DNA of 64,000 nucleotides from CAWIOX01 sp963837775 (GTDB lineage Bacteria; Pseudomonadota; Gammaproteobacteria; Burkholderiales; Burkholderiaceae_D), in contig CAWIOX010000033.1 in assembly GCA_963837775.1 (NCBI GenBank), positions 124,001 through 188,000 on the forward strand. Reading direction: 5' to 3'. The notes beneath the pieces were generated by a model. The model made no database searches. It saw only the letters and a program-made list of their open reading frames with translations, and was not told the origin of the DNA. Numbering within the stretch: position 1 is the first letter of the stretch; the number at the start of each line of letters is the position of its first letter. Below are positions 46,458-55,874 of the stretch, one piece after another. The position numbers and the translations under genes are program-made.

Positions 46458-47169
46458 ATGACACTTCCCGACGGCGCACTGGTGCTTTTCAGCGGCGGCC
46501 AGGACTCGACCACCTGCCTGGCATGGGCGCTGACCCATTATACGAAGGTCGAGACCATCGGCTTTGATTACGGCCAGCGCCATGCGGTGGAGCTGACGGT
46601 GCGCCCCACCGTGCTGCAAAAGATGCGCGTCCCAATCGGCCGACTGGGACCGCAAGCTGGGCCAGGACCACATGATCGACCTGTCGCTGATCAGCAAGAT
46701 TTCGGATACCGCATTAACCCAGAACGTCGAGATCGCGATGCTGGAAAACGGCTTGCCGAATACCTTCGTGCCGGGGCGCAACCTGCTGTTCATGACGGTG
46801 GCGGCGACGGTCGCCTACCGGCGCGGCCTGAACGTGCTGGTCGGCGGCATGTGCGAGACCGATTTTTCCGGCTACCCGGATTGCCGCGACGACACGATGA
46901 AGGCGCTGCAGGTCGCGCTCAACCTCGGCATGGCGAGCCGCCTGAAAGTCGAAACCCCGCTGATGTGGATCGACAAGCGCCAGACCTGGGAACTGGCGCA
47001 ACAGCTGGGCGGGCAGGCGCTGGTCGACCTGATCCGCAGCGACACCCATACCTGCTATCTGGGCGAACGCGGCACGCTGCACGACTGGGGCTACGGCTGC
47101 GGCACATGTCCGGCGTGTGAGTTGCGCGCGCGCGGCTATCAGCAATTCATGCAGACGCGCGCCGCATAG
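46458..47169 (+). CDS. queC: 7-cyano-7-deazaguanine synthase QueC (one frameshift)
   Basis: An ATP-dependent enzyme that converts 7-carboxy-7-deazaguanine to preQ0 for queuosine tRNA modification. The PP-loop ALVLFSGGQDSTTCLAWAL is near the start; NTFVPGRNLLFMTVAATVAY and the zinc-binding C-terminal cysteines (CYLGERG, GYGCGTCPACELRARGY) are intact. Removing one C of CCC at 46631-46633 joins the frames as RVQSADWDRKLGQDH, giving 236 residues. AGGA precedes the ATG. Confidence 0.94.
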
Positions 47170-47280
47170 CCAGCTGCCGTCGGCCCACCCGGCGCCAATC
47201 CGGGTTCACAGGTGATCTGCCTGTGCCTACACACATTTCTTCGCAACAATTTTAGAAACGCGTGTAAAGCGCTCTTTTTC

Positions 47281-47808
47281 ATGGCATCCAACAAAGCACA
47301 TCATGCAACCGGATGGGCCGCCGGCATCATTGCCGCAGCCCTGGTTGCGCAAGCGGGCGCAGGCGGCCCTTATCACCTGTGGAGCCTGCTCGCGCTGGCC
47401 GCTGGCATTCTCGGCGGCACCGCGCCGGACTGGCTGGAAGTGGCATGGTGGTCGCGCCGCCACCGCCTGTGGATCACCCATCGCAGCTGGACACACTGGG
47501 GCGTTGCCTGGCTTGCGCTGCTGGCGTACTCTTATCAGGCGCTGGGGCACCGGGCCTGGGCGCCATTGCTATTTGGTTTTGCCGCCGGCGGCGTCATGCA
47601 TCTGCTGGCCGACTGGCCCAACCCCTTGGGCGTCCCCTGGCTGGTCGGACGGCATTCGCTCAAGCTCTGGAAAAGCGGCCGCTGCGACATCATCGTGATC
47701 GCCGCATCCTGGCTGGCCGCCCTGATCGTCGCCGACGATGTCTTCTTCCAGAATATCCACTCGCTGAAAATGGTTGCTTTCGTAAGATCATTGTCGATGT
47801 GGTCCTGA
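47281..47808 (+). CDS. YdjM-like inner membrane protein (predicted metal-dependent hydrolase)
   Basis: A 175-residue membrane protein with about four hydrophobic segments. It has the YdjM/DUF457 pattern: NKAHHATGWAAGI at the start, LGGTAPDWLEVAW, WITHRSWTHW and GGVMHLLADWPNP, where clustered His and Asp residues could bind a metal in the membrane. The biochemical role is unknown; E. coli ydjM is DNA-damage regulated. I chose the ATG at 47281 because the family motif starts there. Confidence 0.82.
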   Translation: MASNKAHHATGWAAGIIAAALVAQAGAGGPYHLWSLLALAAGILGGTAPDWLEVAWWSRRHRLWITHRSWTHWGVAWLALLAYSYQALGHRAWAPLLFGFAAGGVMHLLADWPNPLGVPWLVGRHSLKLWKSGRCDIIVIAASWLAALIVADDVFFQNIHSLKMVAFVRSLSMWS

Positions 47809-47951
47809 ATTTTCACTTCGGCGTAACATATGCAGTCCGATGCAGGTGAGCAGGCGTCGGACAGTCCTGAGCTCGGCGACTTCAGTCTGAACCGGCTGTC
47901 GCCGGCCAGGTGCGCGCCGGCTCATATGCGACAAACCGATTGCATAAAATC

Positions 47952-49031
47952 ATGCGCCCATCCGGCTACCTCGAGTCACGCGACAGATTTAATACTCTTG
48001 CGAAAAGTCTGGGTGCGGCGTCGCGCAGTTTCGCCTACGACGACCAAATAGTCGATGGAATCCGCCTGTCCACCGATACCGCTTATCTCGGCCCTGCCGA
48101 CGCCCAGACAATTGTGGTGATTGCCAGCGGCACCCATGGGGTAGAGGGGTACGCGGGAGCGGTTTGCCAGTGTCATTTCATGGAAACCTATCTTGCACGC
48201 TGGGCGAGCAGCAGCATCGCTTACCTGCTGGTCCATGCAGTCAATCCCTGGGGATTCTTGAATGACCGCCGCGTCACTCGGGAAGGCGTCGATCTGAATC
48301 GTAATTTTGTTGATTTTCCGGTCCCCGCTGCGCAGCTTTCCGGCTATCGCGCCTATCATCATCTTCTGGTATCAAATTTCCGCCCGCTGCCGGCCGGGCT
48401 GTGGAATGAGCTGCGTCTGCTGGCATGCATGCTGACACGCCGGCAGCGCAAGTCAGCGCAGGCCGCGATCACCGCCGGGCAATACGCATATCCTGACGGC
48501 TTGTTCTTCGGCGGATTCGCCCCGACCAAGAGCCGGATTGTATGGGAGCAAATTATTCATGCGTACCTGCCCGGGCGCAGGCGCGCGTGCCTGCTCGACA
48601 TTCACACCGGGCTGGGAAAACGCGGGGCTGGTGAACTGATCAGCTACCTGCCCCGGTCTTCGGCCGCGTTCCAGCGGATGTCCGGCTGGTTCCACGGCAG
48701 CCTGAGATCGATGGCAAACGGGGACTCGGTCAGCATGCCGCTCACTGGCGATTTGACCGCCGCATTCGACCGCTCCGTGGACGCGCACAGCTGCGCGCTC
48801 GGGCTTGAGTTCGGCACCTGTGCCCCGCTCAAAGTACTCAATGCGCTGCGCGCCGACCAGTGGTACTGCAATAATGCGGCAACCCTGTCCGAAAAGCAGC
48901 GGCAGCGGGTGCGCCAGAAAATGAAAAATGCATTTTTCCCGTCCGACCCGCAGTGGTCTATCCAGATTACCGGACGATTCGATCAAGTGATGGAACAACT
49001 GATCGCAGGCATCACAGAAAACGGAAACTAA
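47952..49031 (+). CDS. DUF2817 protein (M14-like peptidase fold)
   Basis: A 359-residue DUF2817 protein. Residues VIASGTHGVEGYAGAVCQC, HAVNPWGFLNDRRVTREGVDLNRNF (conserved N-P-x-G-F and D-L-N-R-N-F) and LLDIHTGLGKRGAGE resemble the zinc-carboxypeptidase M14 metal and substrate sites: His in the GTHG loop, the N-R pair and the later D-x-H. It may cleave an amide or peptide bond; the substrate is unknown. The ATG at 47952 is the most family-like start. It stands alone. Confidence 0.85.
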   Translation: MRPSGYLESRDRFNTLAKSLGAASRSFAYDDQIVDGIRLSTDTAYLGPADAQTIVVIASGTHGVEGYAGAVCQCHFMETYLARWASSSIAYLLVHAVNPWGFLNDRRVTREGVDLNRNFVDFPVPAAQLSGYRAYHHLLVSNFRPLPAGLWNELRLLACMLTRRQRKSAQAAITAGQYAYPDGLFFGGFAPTKSRIVWEQIIHAYLPGRRRACLLDIHTGLGKRGAGELISYLPRSSAAFQRMSGWFHGSLRSMANGDSVSMPLTGDLTAAFDRSVDAHSCALGLEFGTCAPLKVLNALRADQWYCNNAATLSEKQRQRVRQKMKNAFFPSDPQWSIQITGRFDQVMEQLIAGITENGN

Positions 49032-49071
49032 TTCCTGCCTGAGTTCCGGTAACACTGTTTCAGTGCCGACG

Positions 49072-49734
49072 TCAGGATGGTTGCGCGACTTTAGATCTGC
49101 CGGCGGCCAGTTTCTTGTTCTTTTCTGCCAATGTCTTGATCAGGCCATCGATTCCGGACTTGCCTATTTCACTGGCAAAAGTCGACTTGTAGGTCTCAAC
49201 CAGCCACGCACCCAGCACATTGAGATCATAAATTTTCCAGCCGGACGGCGTCTTTTCAAGGCGGTAGTCGAGCTGAATCGGCGCGTCGCCAGCCTGCACC
49301 ACTTCGGAACGCACTACCACTTTGGTGGCGGACGGATCGTCCCGCAACGGCTTGAACACCAGTTTTTGGTCTTTGACCCGAGACAGCGCACCCGCATAGG
49401 TATGCATCAGCAACTGGCGGAATTCATTGGCCAGTTGCTGTTGCTGCTCAGGCGTTGCTTCACGCCAATAGCGCCCGGCCGCCAAGGCGGTCGTGCGCTG
49501 GAAATCCACATGGGGGAAGACCTTGGTCTCCACCAATTCGAACACATGCTTTCGGTTCCCGCCCTGGATATCCTTATCCGTTCTGGCAATATCCAGCACC
49601 TCCTGACTGACCCGTTTGACGAGCACATCCGGTGCCTCTTGCGCCGCAGATCCGGCAACAAATGCCAAACAAATAGCGATCACAATGCCAAGAAATTTGA
49701 TCAATTTTTTTAGATTTTGATGGAAGTAACGCAT
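49072..49734 (-). CDS. mlaC: Phospholipid-binding protein MlaC-like
   Basis: A 220-residue secreted protein (signal peptide to AGSAAQE) of the MlaC/Ttg2D family, which ferries phospholipids between the outer-membrane MlaA complex and the inner-membrane MlaFEDB transporter. Family segments: TKVFPHVDFQRTTALAAGRY, ATPEQQQQLANEFRQLL, WKIYDLNVLGAWLVETYKS. The other mla genes are not adjacent, so this may be a solitary homologue. I chose the ATG at 49734 (MRYFHQNLKK) with a GGGGG site just upstream. Confidence 0.9.
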   Translation of the reverse strand: MRYFHQNLKKLIKFLGIVIAICLAFVAGSAAQEAPDVLVKRVSQEVLDIARTDKDIQGGNRKHVFELVETKVFPHVDFQRTTALAAGRYWREATPEQQQQLANEFRQLLMHTYAGALSRVKDQKLVFKPLRDDPSATKVVVRSEVVQAGDAPIQLDYRLEKTPSGWKIYDLNVLGAWLVETYKSTFASEIGKSGIDGLIKTLAEKNKKLAAGRSKVAQPS

Positions 49735-50058
49735 ACCAACCCCCTCTCCGATCGTCAATTCGTCCTCGGATTCCTGTCGAGATTGCAGCCCCTGTTCTTC
49801 AAAGCCATCTTCAGCCTGCCCGTCTCCCTACCCCGGTTTGACGACCGAATCCTGATGAGGTTCCGCAGACGTGTAGCGTCAAGTTGCGCACCGGCCGCCT
49901 GCGTACAGCGCGAGCGGCATTTGGTTCAGGTTGGCGCGCAAGCCCGGCAGGGCATACTGATCTTGCCTGTGTCTTGACAATAGTGCGCTTGCACAATGCA
50001 TTGCCTATGGCACAATTGTTGTTTTTTGTTAACCACCTTCACCACGACAGGGCATTGC
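49735..50058 (+). promoter_or_regulatory. Divergent intergenic region with possible metY promoter
   Basis: A 324-bp region between divergent mlaC and metY. TTGACA at 49974-49979 is followed 17 bp later by TGCATT, a moderate -10 match, about 55 bp before the metY start. I saw no SAM riboswitch hallmark, terminator or repeat here. Confidence 0.4.
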
Positions 50059-51343
50059 ATGAAAATCGAAACCATGGCCGTCCACGCCGGCTACTCGCCG
50101 GACCCGACCACCAAATCCGCAGCGGTACCGATTTACCAGACCGTCGCTTACGCTTTCGACAGCGCGCAGCACGGCGCCGACCTGTTCGACCTGAAGGTGC
50201 CCGGCAATATCTACACCCGCATCATGAACCCGACCCAGGACGTGCTGGAAAAACGCGTGGCCGCGCTCGAAGGCGGGATCGCCGCGCTGGCGGTCGCGTC
50301 CGGCATGGCCGCGATCACCTATGCGATCCAGACCATCACCGAGGCCGGCGACAACTTCATCTCGGCCAGCCAGCTGTACGGCGGCACTTACAACCTGTTC
50401 GCGCACACGCTGCCGCAGATGGGCATCGAAGTGCGCTTCGCCGATGCGCGCCAGCCCGACACTTTCGCCGCGCTGATCGACGCCCGCACCAAGGCCATCT
50501 TCTGCGAGTCGGTCGGCAATCCGCTGGGTAACGTCACCGATTTCGCCAAGCTGGCCGAGATCGCGCACGCGCACGGCATCCCGCTGATCGTCGACAATAC
50601 CGTGCCCAGCCCCTACCTGTGCCGGCCGATCGAGCACGGCGCCGATATCGTGGTCCATTCGCTGACCAAATACCTGGGCGGCCACGGCAACAGCGTCGGC
50701 GGCGCGATCGTCGACAGCGGCAAATTCCCGTGGGCCGAGCACAAGGAACGCTTCAAGCGCCTGAACGAACCGGACGTGTCCTACCACGGCGTGGTGTACA
50801 CCGAAGCGCTGGGACCTGCCGCCTACATCGGCCGCGCCCGCGTGGTGCCGCTGCGCAACATGGGGGCGGCGATTTCGCCGATGAACGCGTTCCTGATCCT
50901 GCAAGGGATCGAAACCCTGGCGCTGCGCATGGACCGCATCTGCGACAACGCGCTGGCGCTCGCGCACTACCTGGAGAACCATCCGAAAGTGGCATGGGTC
51001 AATTACGCCGGCCTGGAAAATCATCCGGACCACGCGCTGGTCAAGAAATACATGGGCGGCAAGGCCTCCGGCATCCTGTCGTTCGGCCTGAAATACAGCG
51101 ACTGCCGACCCGCGCGCGGCCGGCGCACGGGTACTCGATGCGCTGCAACTGTTTACCCGCCTGGTCAACATCGGCGACGCCAAATCGCTGGCGACCCACC
51201 CGGCATCGACCACCCACCGCCAGCTGAATGCGGCAGAACTGGCCAAAGCCGGCGTATCCGAAGACATGGTGCGGCTGTCGGTCGGCATCGAGCATATCGA
51301 TGACCTGAAGGCGGATCTGGAGCAGGCGCTGGCGGCGGTCTGA
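50059..51343 (+). CDS. metY: O-acetylhomoserine aminocarboxypropyltransferase (one frameshift)
   Basis: A Cys/Met-metabolism PLP enzyme that makes homocysteine from O-acetylhomoserine and sulfide. ALEGGIAALAVASGMAAITY, IVDNTVPSPYLCRPIEHGAD, the PLP lysine in VVHSLTKYLGGHG and GGAIVDSGKF are typical of MetY. The C-terminal 80 codons are in another frame; removing the T at 51103 gives SDADPRAAGARVLDALQLF and a 427-residue protein ending at 51343, with HPASTTHRQL and VRLSVGIEHIDDL intact. Confidence 0.93.
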
Positions 51344-51366
51344 TGCGCTGACCAGCTCAGTTTCGC

Positions 51367-51419
51367 AGGATGGGTGAAACCCATCGATCGAGCTCAATGC
51401 GATGGGTTTCACCCATCCT
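51367..51419. repeat. 20-bp inverted repeat after metY
   Basis: AGGATGGGTGAAACCCATCG and its exact reverse complement are separated by 13 bp. Each arm also contains the near-palindrome ATGGGT-gaa-ACCCAT. REP-like elements of this kind are scattered in many proteobacterial genomes. Confidence 0.82.
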
Positions 51420-51433
51420 ACGCGCTGAAAACA

Positions 51434-51467
51434 AAATAGCCGGCATATCTTCATATGCCGGCTATTT
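51434..51467. terminator. Bidirectional terminator after metY
   Basis: AAATAGCCGGCATAT-cttc-ATATGCCGGCTATTT, a 15-bp perfect stem with A/T-rich ends, lies between the convergent metY and iorA/B genes. Confidence 0.88.
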
Positions 51468-51505
51468 CATTTAAAACGCCTTCCTGAGCAGGAAAACCCT
51501 ACGCT

Positions 51506-54500
51506 TCAAGCCACATGCTTGGCCGCCGCGGTGATCGGGATCACCTTGGGCGAATTCGGCGCATCGAACTCGCTCAGCAATCCCGCTTCCTTCTGCTGCG
51601 CCGCCGCCAGATACCTTTCCTTCACATGGCCGTAACCGCGGATATCTTCCGGAATGCTGGCGATCGCGACCGCTTTCGACAGGTTATCTGTCTTCAACTT
51701 CGGCAACAGTTGCATGATCGTGTTGCGATATTGCGCGATCAGAGCGCGCTCGGTCCTGCGCTCCTCGGTATAGCCGAACACATCGAGCGCGCTGCCGCGC
51801 AACGACTTGAACTTGGCCAGCAGGCCGAAGGCTTTCATCATCCACGGTCCGAATTGCTGCTTGATCAGGTGGCCCTTGTCATCGCGCTTGGCAAATAGCG
51901 GCGGCGCGAGGTGGAAGTTGATCGCGTAATCGCCTTCAAACATGTCGGCGATCTTCTTCTGGAACTTGCCATCGGTGTACAGCCGCGCGACTTCATACTC
52001 GTCCTTGTAGGCCATCAGCTTGAAGTAATAGCGCGCGACCGCCTCGGTCAGGCGCAAGGACTTGCCGGCACCGGCCAGCCGGCTTTCCGCGCTGCGCACC
52101 TGCTCGACCAGATCGCGATACTGCTGCGCGTATGCCGGATTCTGATAGGCAGTCAGCACCTCGACCCGCTTGGCGATGGTGTCGTCCAGGCTTGGCGCAC
52201 GCTTGATCTCGATCACTTGCGCCGGCGCGACCAGGCGCTGCACCGCAGCCAGATCGTTGGCGGCGATGCGGCCCCAGTTGAACGCCTGCTTGTTGAAGTC
52301 GATCGCGACGCCATTGAGCTCAATCGCGCGCATCAGCGCGGCTTCGGTCAGCGGCACCCAGCCTTTTTGCCAGGTGTAGCCGAGCAGGAACATATTGGTC
52401 GCAATAGTGTCGCCCATCAATGCGGTGGCGATGCTGCCGGCATCGACCAGCTCGACCCGGTCGGCGCCGCAGGCTTTGCGGATATCGTCCTCGGCAGATT
52501 CGGCCGGGAATTGCCAGTCCGGATTCTTGATGAAGGTCGAGGTCGGCGTGCCGTTCAGGTTGATCGCGGCGTGGGTGCGCCCTTCGCCCATGCGCGACAG
52601 CGCATCCTTGCCGGCGGTGACGATCAGATCGCAACCGATGACCAGGTCGGCCATGCCGGTGCCGACCCGGGTCGACTGGATATCGTCGGCCTTGTCCGCC
52701 AGGCGCACGTGCGACATCACTGCGCCGCCTTTTTGCGCCAGGCCGGTCATGTCCAGCACCGAACAGGCCTTGCCTTGCAGATGCGCGGCCATCGCCATGA
52801 TCTGGCCGATGGTGACGACGCCGGTGCCGCCCACGCCGGTGACTAACACGCCGAACGGTTCTGCGGTGCCTGGCAATACCGGTTGCGGCAGGCTGGCGAC
52901 ATCGAGCGCATTGCCCGGTTCGATCTTGGCTTTTTCCGGCTTCCTGAGCTTGCCGCCTTCGACCGTGACAAAGCTCGGGCAGAAACCGGTGACGCAGGAA
53001 AAATCCTTGTTGCAGGACGACTGGTTGATCTGGCGCTTGCGGCCGAATTCGGTTTCCAATGGCTCCACCGACAGGCAGTTCGACTGCACGCTGCAATCGC
53101 CGCAGCCTTCGCACACCGCTTCGTTGATCACCGCGCGTTTGGCCGGATCGGGGAAGCCGGGCTTGCCATCCTTGCCGATCTGTTTCCGGCGGCGGCGTTT
53201 TTCGGAAGCGCAGGTCTGGTCGTAAATCATCGCGGACACGCCCTTGGCCACGCGCAGTTCACGCTGCACCGCATCGAGTTCGCTGCGATGGCGCACGGTG
53301 ACGCCGGCGGCCCACGGGTAATCGGCCGGATATTTTTCCGGCTCGTCGGTGACCACGATGATCGGGCCGACGCCTTCGGCCGCGATCTGGCGCGAAATCA
53401 TGCCGGGATCGAGCGGGCCGTCGAACGGCTGGCCGCCGGTCATCGCGACCGCGTCGTTGAACAGGATCTTGTAAGTGATGTTGACGTCGCCCGACACCGC
53501 GGCGCGGATCGCCAGCAAGCCGGAATGGTAGTAAGTGCCGTCGCCCAGATTCGAAAACACGTGATTTTCGGTGGTAAACGGCGCCTGGCCGACCCAGGTC
53601 ACGCCTTCGCCGCCCATGTGGGTGAAGGTCGAGGTTTCGCGGTCCATCCAGGTCACCATGTAATGGCAACCGATGCCGGCCAGCGCGCGGCTGCCTTCCG
53701 GCACTTTGGTCGAGGTGTTGTGCGGGCAACCGGAACAGAAATGCGGCACCCGATCTTTATTTGCGTCGGGCTTGGCGGCCGCGTTCAGCATCGCCTCCTT
53801 GGCTTCCAGATAGGCGACGCGCTGCTTGACGCGCTGCTCGACCGGATGGCCGGCGAAGTATTTCGAGATGCGGGTCGCAATCGCGCGCGCGATCTGCGCC
53901 GGACTGAGTTCATAGGTGGCCGGCAGCAGCCATTCGCCATGGCCGGAGCCTTGCAGATTGCTCCACTCGCCGCTGTCGTCGAACTTGCCGACCACGCGCG
54001 GACGCACCTTGTCTTCCCAGTTGTACAGCTCTTCCTTCAGCGCGTATTCGAGGATCTGGCGCTTTTCCTCGACCACCAGGATTTCATCCAGGCCGGTGGC
54101 GAACTCGCGCACCCCTTCGGATTCCAGCGGCCAGGTCATGCCGATCTTGTACAGGCGGATCCCGATGTCCTTGGCGATCTGCTCATCGATGCCGAGATCG
54201 GCCAGCGCCTGGCGCGTATCCAGATACGATTTGCCGGCGGTGATGATGCCGATCTTTGCAGCCGGGCTGTCCCAGATGATTTTATTGAGTTTGTTGGCGC
54301 GCACGTAGGCCAGCGCCGCATACCATTTGTAGTTGTTCATCCGGGTTTCCTGCGCCAGCACCGGATCGGGAATGCGGATATTGACGCCGTCCGCAGGCAA
54401 CTCGAAATCGTCAGGAATGATCGGCTGCACGCGGTCCGGATCGATCTCGACCACCGCGCCGGATTCGACGATATCGGTCACGCATTTCATCGCCACCCAG

Positions 54501-55126
54501 AGTCCGGTATAACGCGACATCGCAATGCCATGCAGGCCGTAATCCAGGTATTCCTGCACCGATGACGGATACAGCACCGGGATGCCGCAGGCCTTCAGGA
54601 TGTGTTCGCTCTGATGCGCGGCGGTGGACGACTTGGCCGCATGATCGTCGCCCGCCACCACCAGCACGCCGCCATGCTTCGAAGTGCCGGCCAGATTCGC
54701 ATGCTTGAATACGTCGCCGCAACGGTCGACGCCCGGCCCCTTGCCGTACCACATCGCAAACACGCCATCGTATTTGGCGCCGGGAAACAGGTTGACCTGC
54801 TGCGTACCCCAGACGGTGGTCGCGGCCAGATCTTCGTTGACGCCCGGGTGAAACTTGACGTGGCGCTGTTCCAGATGTTTCTTGGCCTTGGCCGCCGTCA
54901 GGTCGACGTTGCCCAGCGGCGAACCGCGATAGCCGGTGATGTAGCCGGCGGTATTCAGGCCGGCTTTTTCATCGGCCTGGCGCTGCAGCATCATCAGGCG
55001 GATCAAGGCCTGGGTGCCGGTCATGAAAGCGCGTCCGCGCTCCAGCGTGAATTTGTCGTCGAGGGATATCTCGGACAGCAGTGGCGCAGGGTTCTGCGGC
55101 TGCCCGTTCTTTAAGGGTGCATTCAT
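51506..55126 (-). CDS. Indolepyruvate:ferredoxin oxidoreductase (fused subunits)
   Basis: A 1206-residue single-chain 2-oxoacid:ferredoxin oxidoreductase that oxidatively decarboxylates aryl pyruvates to acyl-CoA with thiamine diphosphate. The N-terminal alpha-like part has GYRGSPLGNVD; the TPP region has FCSGCPHNTSTKVPEGS and GGEGVTWVGQAPF; a [4Fe-4S] segment has CEGCGDCSVQSNC; the gamma-like part has VTGVGGTGVVTIGQIMA. Large fused forms of this type are typical of betaproteobacteria and also act on branched or aromatic amino-acid-derived oxoacids. It is intact despite its length. It stands alone, with the phenylalanine/tyrosine genes about 3 kb downstream. Confidence 0.94.
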   Translation of the reverse strand: MNAPLKNGQPQNPAPLLSEISLDDKFTLERGRAFMTGTQALIRLMMLQRQADEKAGLNTAGYITGYRGSPLGNVDLTAAKAKKHLEQRHVKFHPGVNEDLAATTVWGTQQVNLFPGAKYDGVFAMWYGKGPGVDRCGDVFKHANLAGTSKHGGVLVVAGDDHAAKSSTAAHQSEHILKACGIPVLYPSSVQEYLDYGLHGIAMSRYTGLWVAMKCVTDIVESGAVVEIDPDRVQPIIPDDFELPADGVNIRIPDPVLAQETRMNNYKWYAALAYVRANKLNKIIWDSPAAKIGIITAGKSYLDTRQALADLGIDEQIAKDIGIRLYKIGMTWPLESEGVREFATGLDEILVVEEKRQILEYALKEELYNWEDKVRPRVVGKFDDSGEWSNLQGSGHGEWLLPATYELSPAQIARAIATRISKYFAGHPVEQRVKQRVAYLEAKEAMLNAAAKPDANKDRVPHFCSGCPHNTSTKVPEGSRALAGIGCHYMVTWMDRETSTFTHMGGEGVTWVGQAPFTTENHVFSNLGDGTYYHSGLLAIRAAVSGDVNITYKILFNDAVAMTGGQPFDGPLDPGMISRQIAAEGVGPIIVVTDEPEKYPADYPWAAGVTVRHRSELDAVQRELRVAKGVSAMIYDQTCASEKRRRRKQIGKDGKPGFPDPAKRAVINEAVCEGCGDCSVQSNCLSVEPLETEFGRKRQINQSSCNKDFSCVTGFCPSFVTVEGGKLRKPEKAKIEPGNALDVASLPQPVLPGTAEPFGVLVTGVGGTGVVTIGQIMAMAAHLQGKACSVLDMTGLAQKGGAVMSHVRLADKADDIQSTRVGTGMADLVIGCDLIVTAGKDALSRMGEGRTHAAINLNGTPTSTFIKNPDWQFPAESAEDDIRKACGADRVELVDAGSIATALMGDTIATNMFLLGYTWQKGWVPLTEAALMRAIELNGVAIDFNKQAFNWGRIAANDLAAVQRLVAPAQVIEIKRAPSLDDTIAKRVEVLTAYQNPAYAQQYRDLVEQVRSAESRLAGAGKSLRLTEAVARYYFKLMAYKDEYEVARLYTDGKFQKKIADMFEGDYAINFHLAPPLFAKRDDKGHLIKQQFGPWMMKAFGLLAKFKSLRGSALDVFGYTEERRTERALIAQYRNTIMQLLPKLKTDNLSKAVAIASIPEDIRGYGHVKERYLAAAQQKEAGLLSEFDAPNSPKVIPITAAAKHVA

Positions 55127-55344
55127 GTGGTCTCCGTGCCAAAAATTGTGTCTTTGGGTGCGATGGTTTCGCTGTCAAACTGAGCTGCCTTGTGAGCAAA
55201 CCGTTTTATATTTTGACATGCCGCAGAGTAGCACAAACCGGCATTGTGCTCACTGTGCAGTGCAGCATGAGGTCGCCCCGTTTCCGCAGAGAATTGGTGT
55301 CGGCATCCGGCCTATTTCCGCCACCTGGCAATACGGGAATATGG

Positions 55345-55420
55345 CGGGTATATGTCCAAACAGTGCCGTTGCCGCAATGAAACAGCCACACATATTTCAT
55401 ACCCGCCGCAGTATGCAGTG
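55345..55420 (+). repeat. Dispersed intergenic repeat, copy i (diverged)
   Basis: It starts GGGTATATGTCC, passes through GCCGCAATGAAACA, identical to copy d at that place, and ends CATACCCGCCGCAGTATGCAG. It is the least conserved at the 3' end. Confidence 0.68.
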
Positions 55421-55575
55421 AAACCCGACGCCGATGCAGTTCGCCTGTCACTAGCGCTTGCTGTATCGCAGTGTGCAACTTGTAAGCGGCTGTAAAAAAT
55501 GTTGTGCCGGCTGTATTGCGGAGATAGCGTGTTTCTGTTTTCCTGATTTTTTTCCTGCACCAATACCTCCCGAGA

Positions 55576-55617
55576 CAGGGATTTCGCCCTGAGCCGCAAG
55601 GTTTGCGGGTTTTTTTT
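55576..55617 (+). terminator. Rho-independent terminator of an unassigned plus-strand transcript
   Basis: Hairpin CAGGG-atttcg-CCCTG, then CCGCAA-ggt-TTGCGG followed by G and eight T. No protein gene lies upstream on this strand within 8 kb except in the opposite orientation, so a small RNA or a leader with premature termination is the natural explanation. Confidence 0.6.
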
Positions 55618-55874
55618 GACACCAGCGCCATCCCCTTTACAGCAACAGATTTGTGCCGGATGAGCGATCGACAACGGCCTCGAATCCTGCCGGTCGAATC
55701 AGCATCGCGCAATCAGCGACACTTTGTTACAGCACCTGCACGGTTTTTGATCGACAATCTAGCGTCGAATCAGCACGCCAGTATCGACGCAAGTCACCAA
55801 GGCTTGAGATGCGGAGCGGTAAGGCCCCCTTTCTCTGCGCCAGTTATTTTTTTTGACTATTTTTGAGGACTCGC

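Larger units (their letters stand above)
55127..55874. other. 748-bp non-coding region between iorAB-like and prc
   Basis: No credible gene. It contains a copy of the dispersed repeat (55345-55420) and a plus-strand double hairpin with a T8 run (55576-55617) that ends some short transcript. The promoters of the divergent oxidoreductase and prc genes must also lie here. Confidence 0.7.

Noticed and set aside
49735..50058. SAM riboswitch upstream of metY
   Set aside because: I looked for the conserved cores and a preceding terminator and saw neither.
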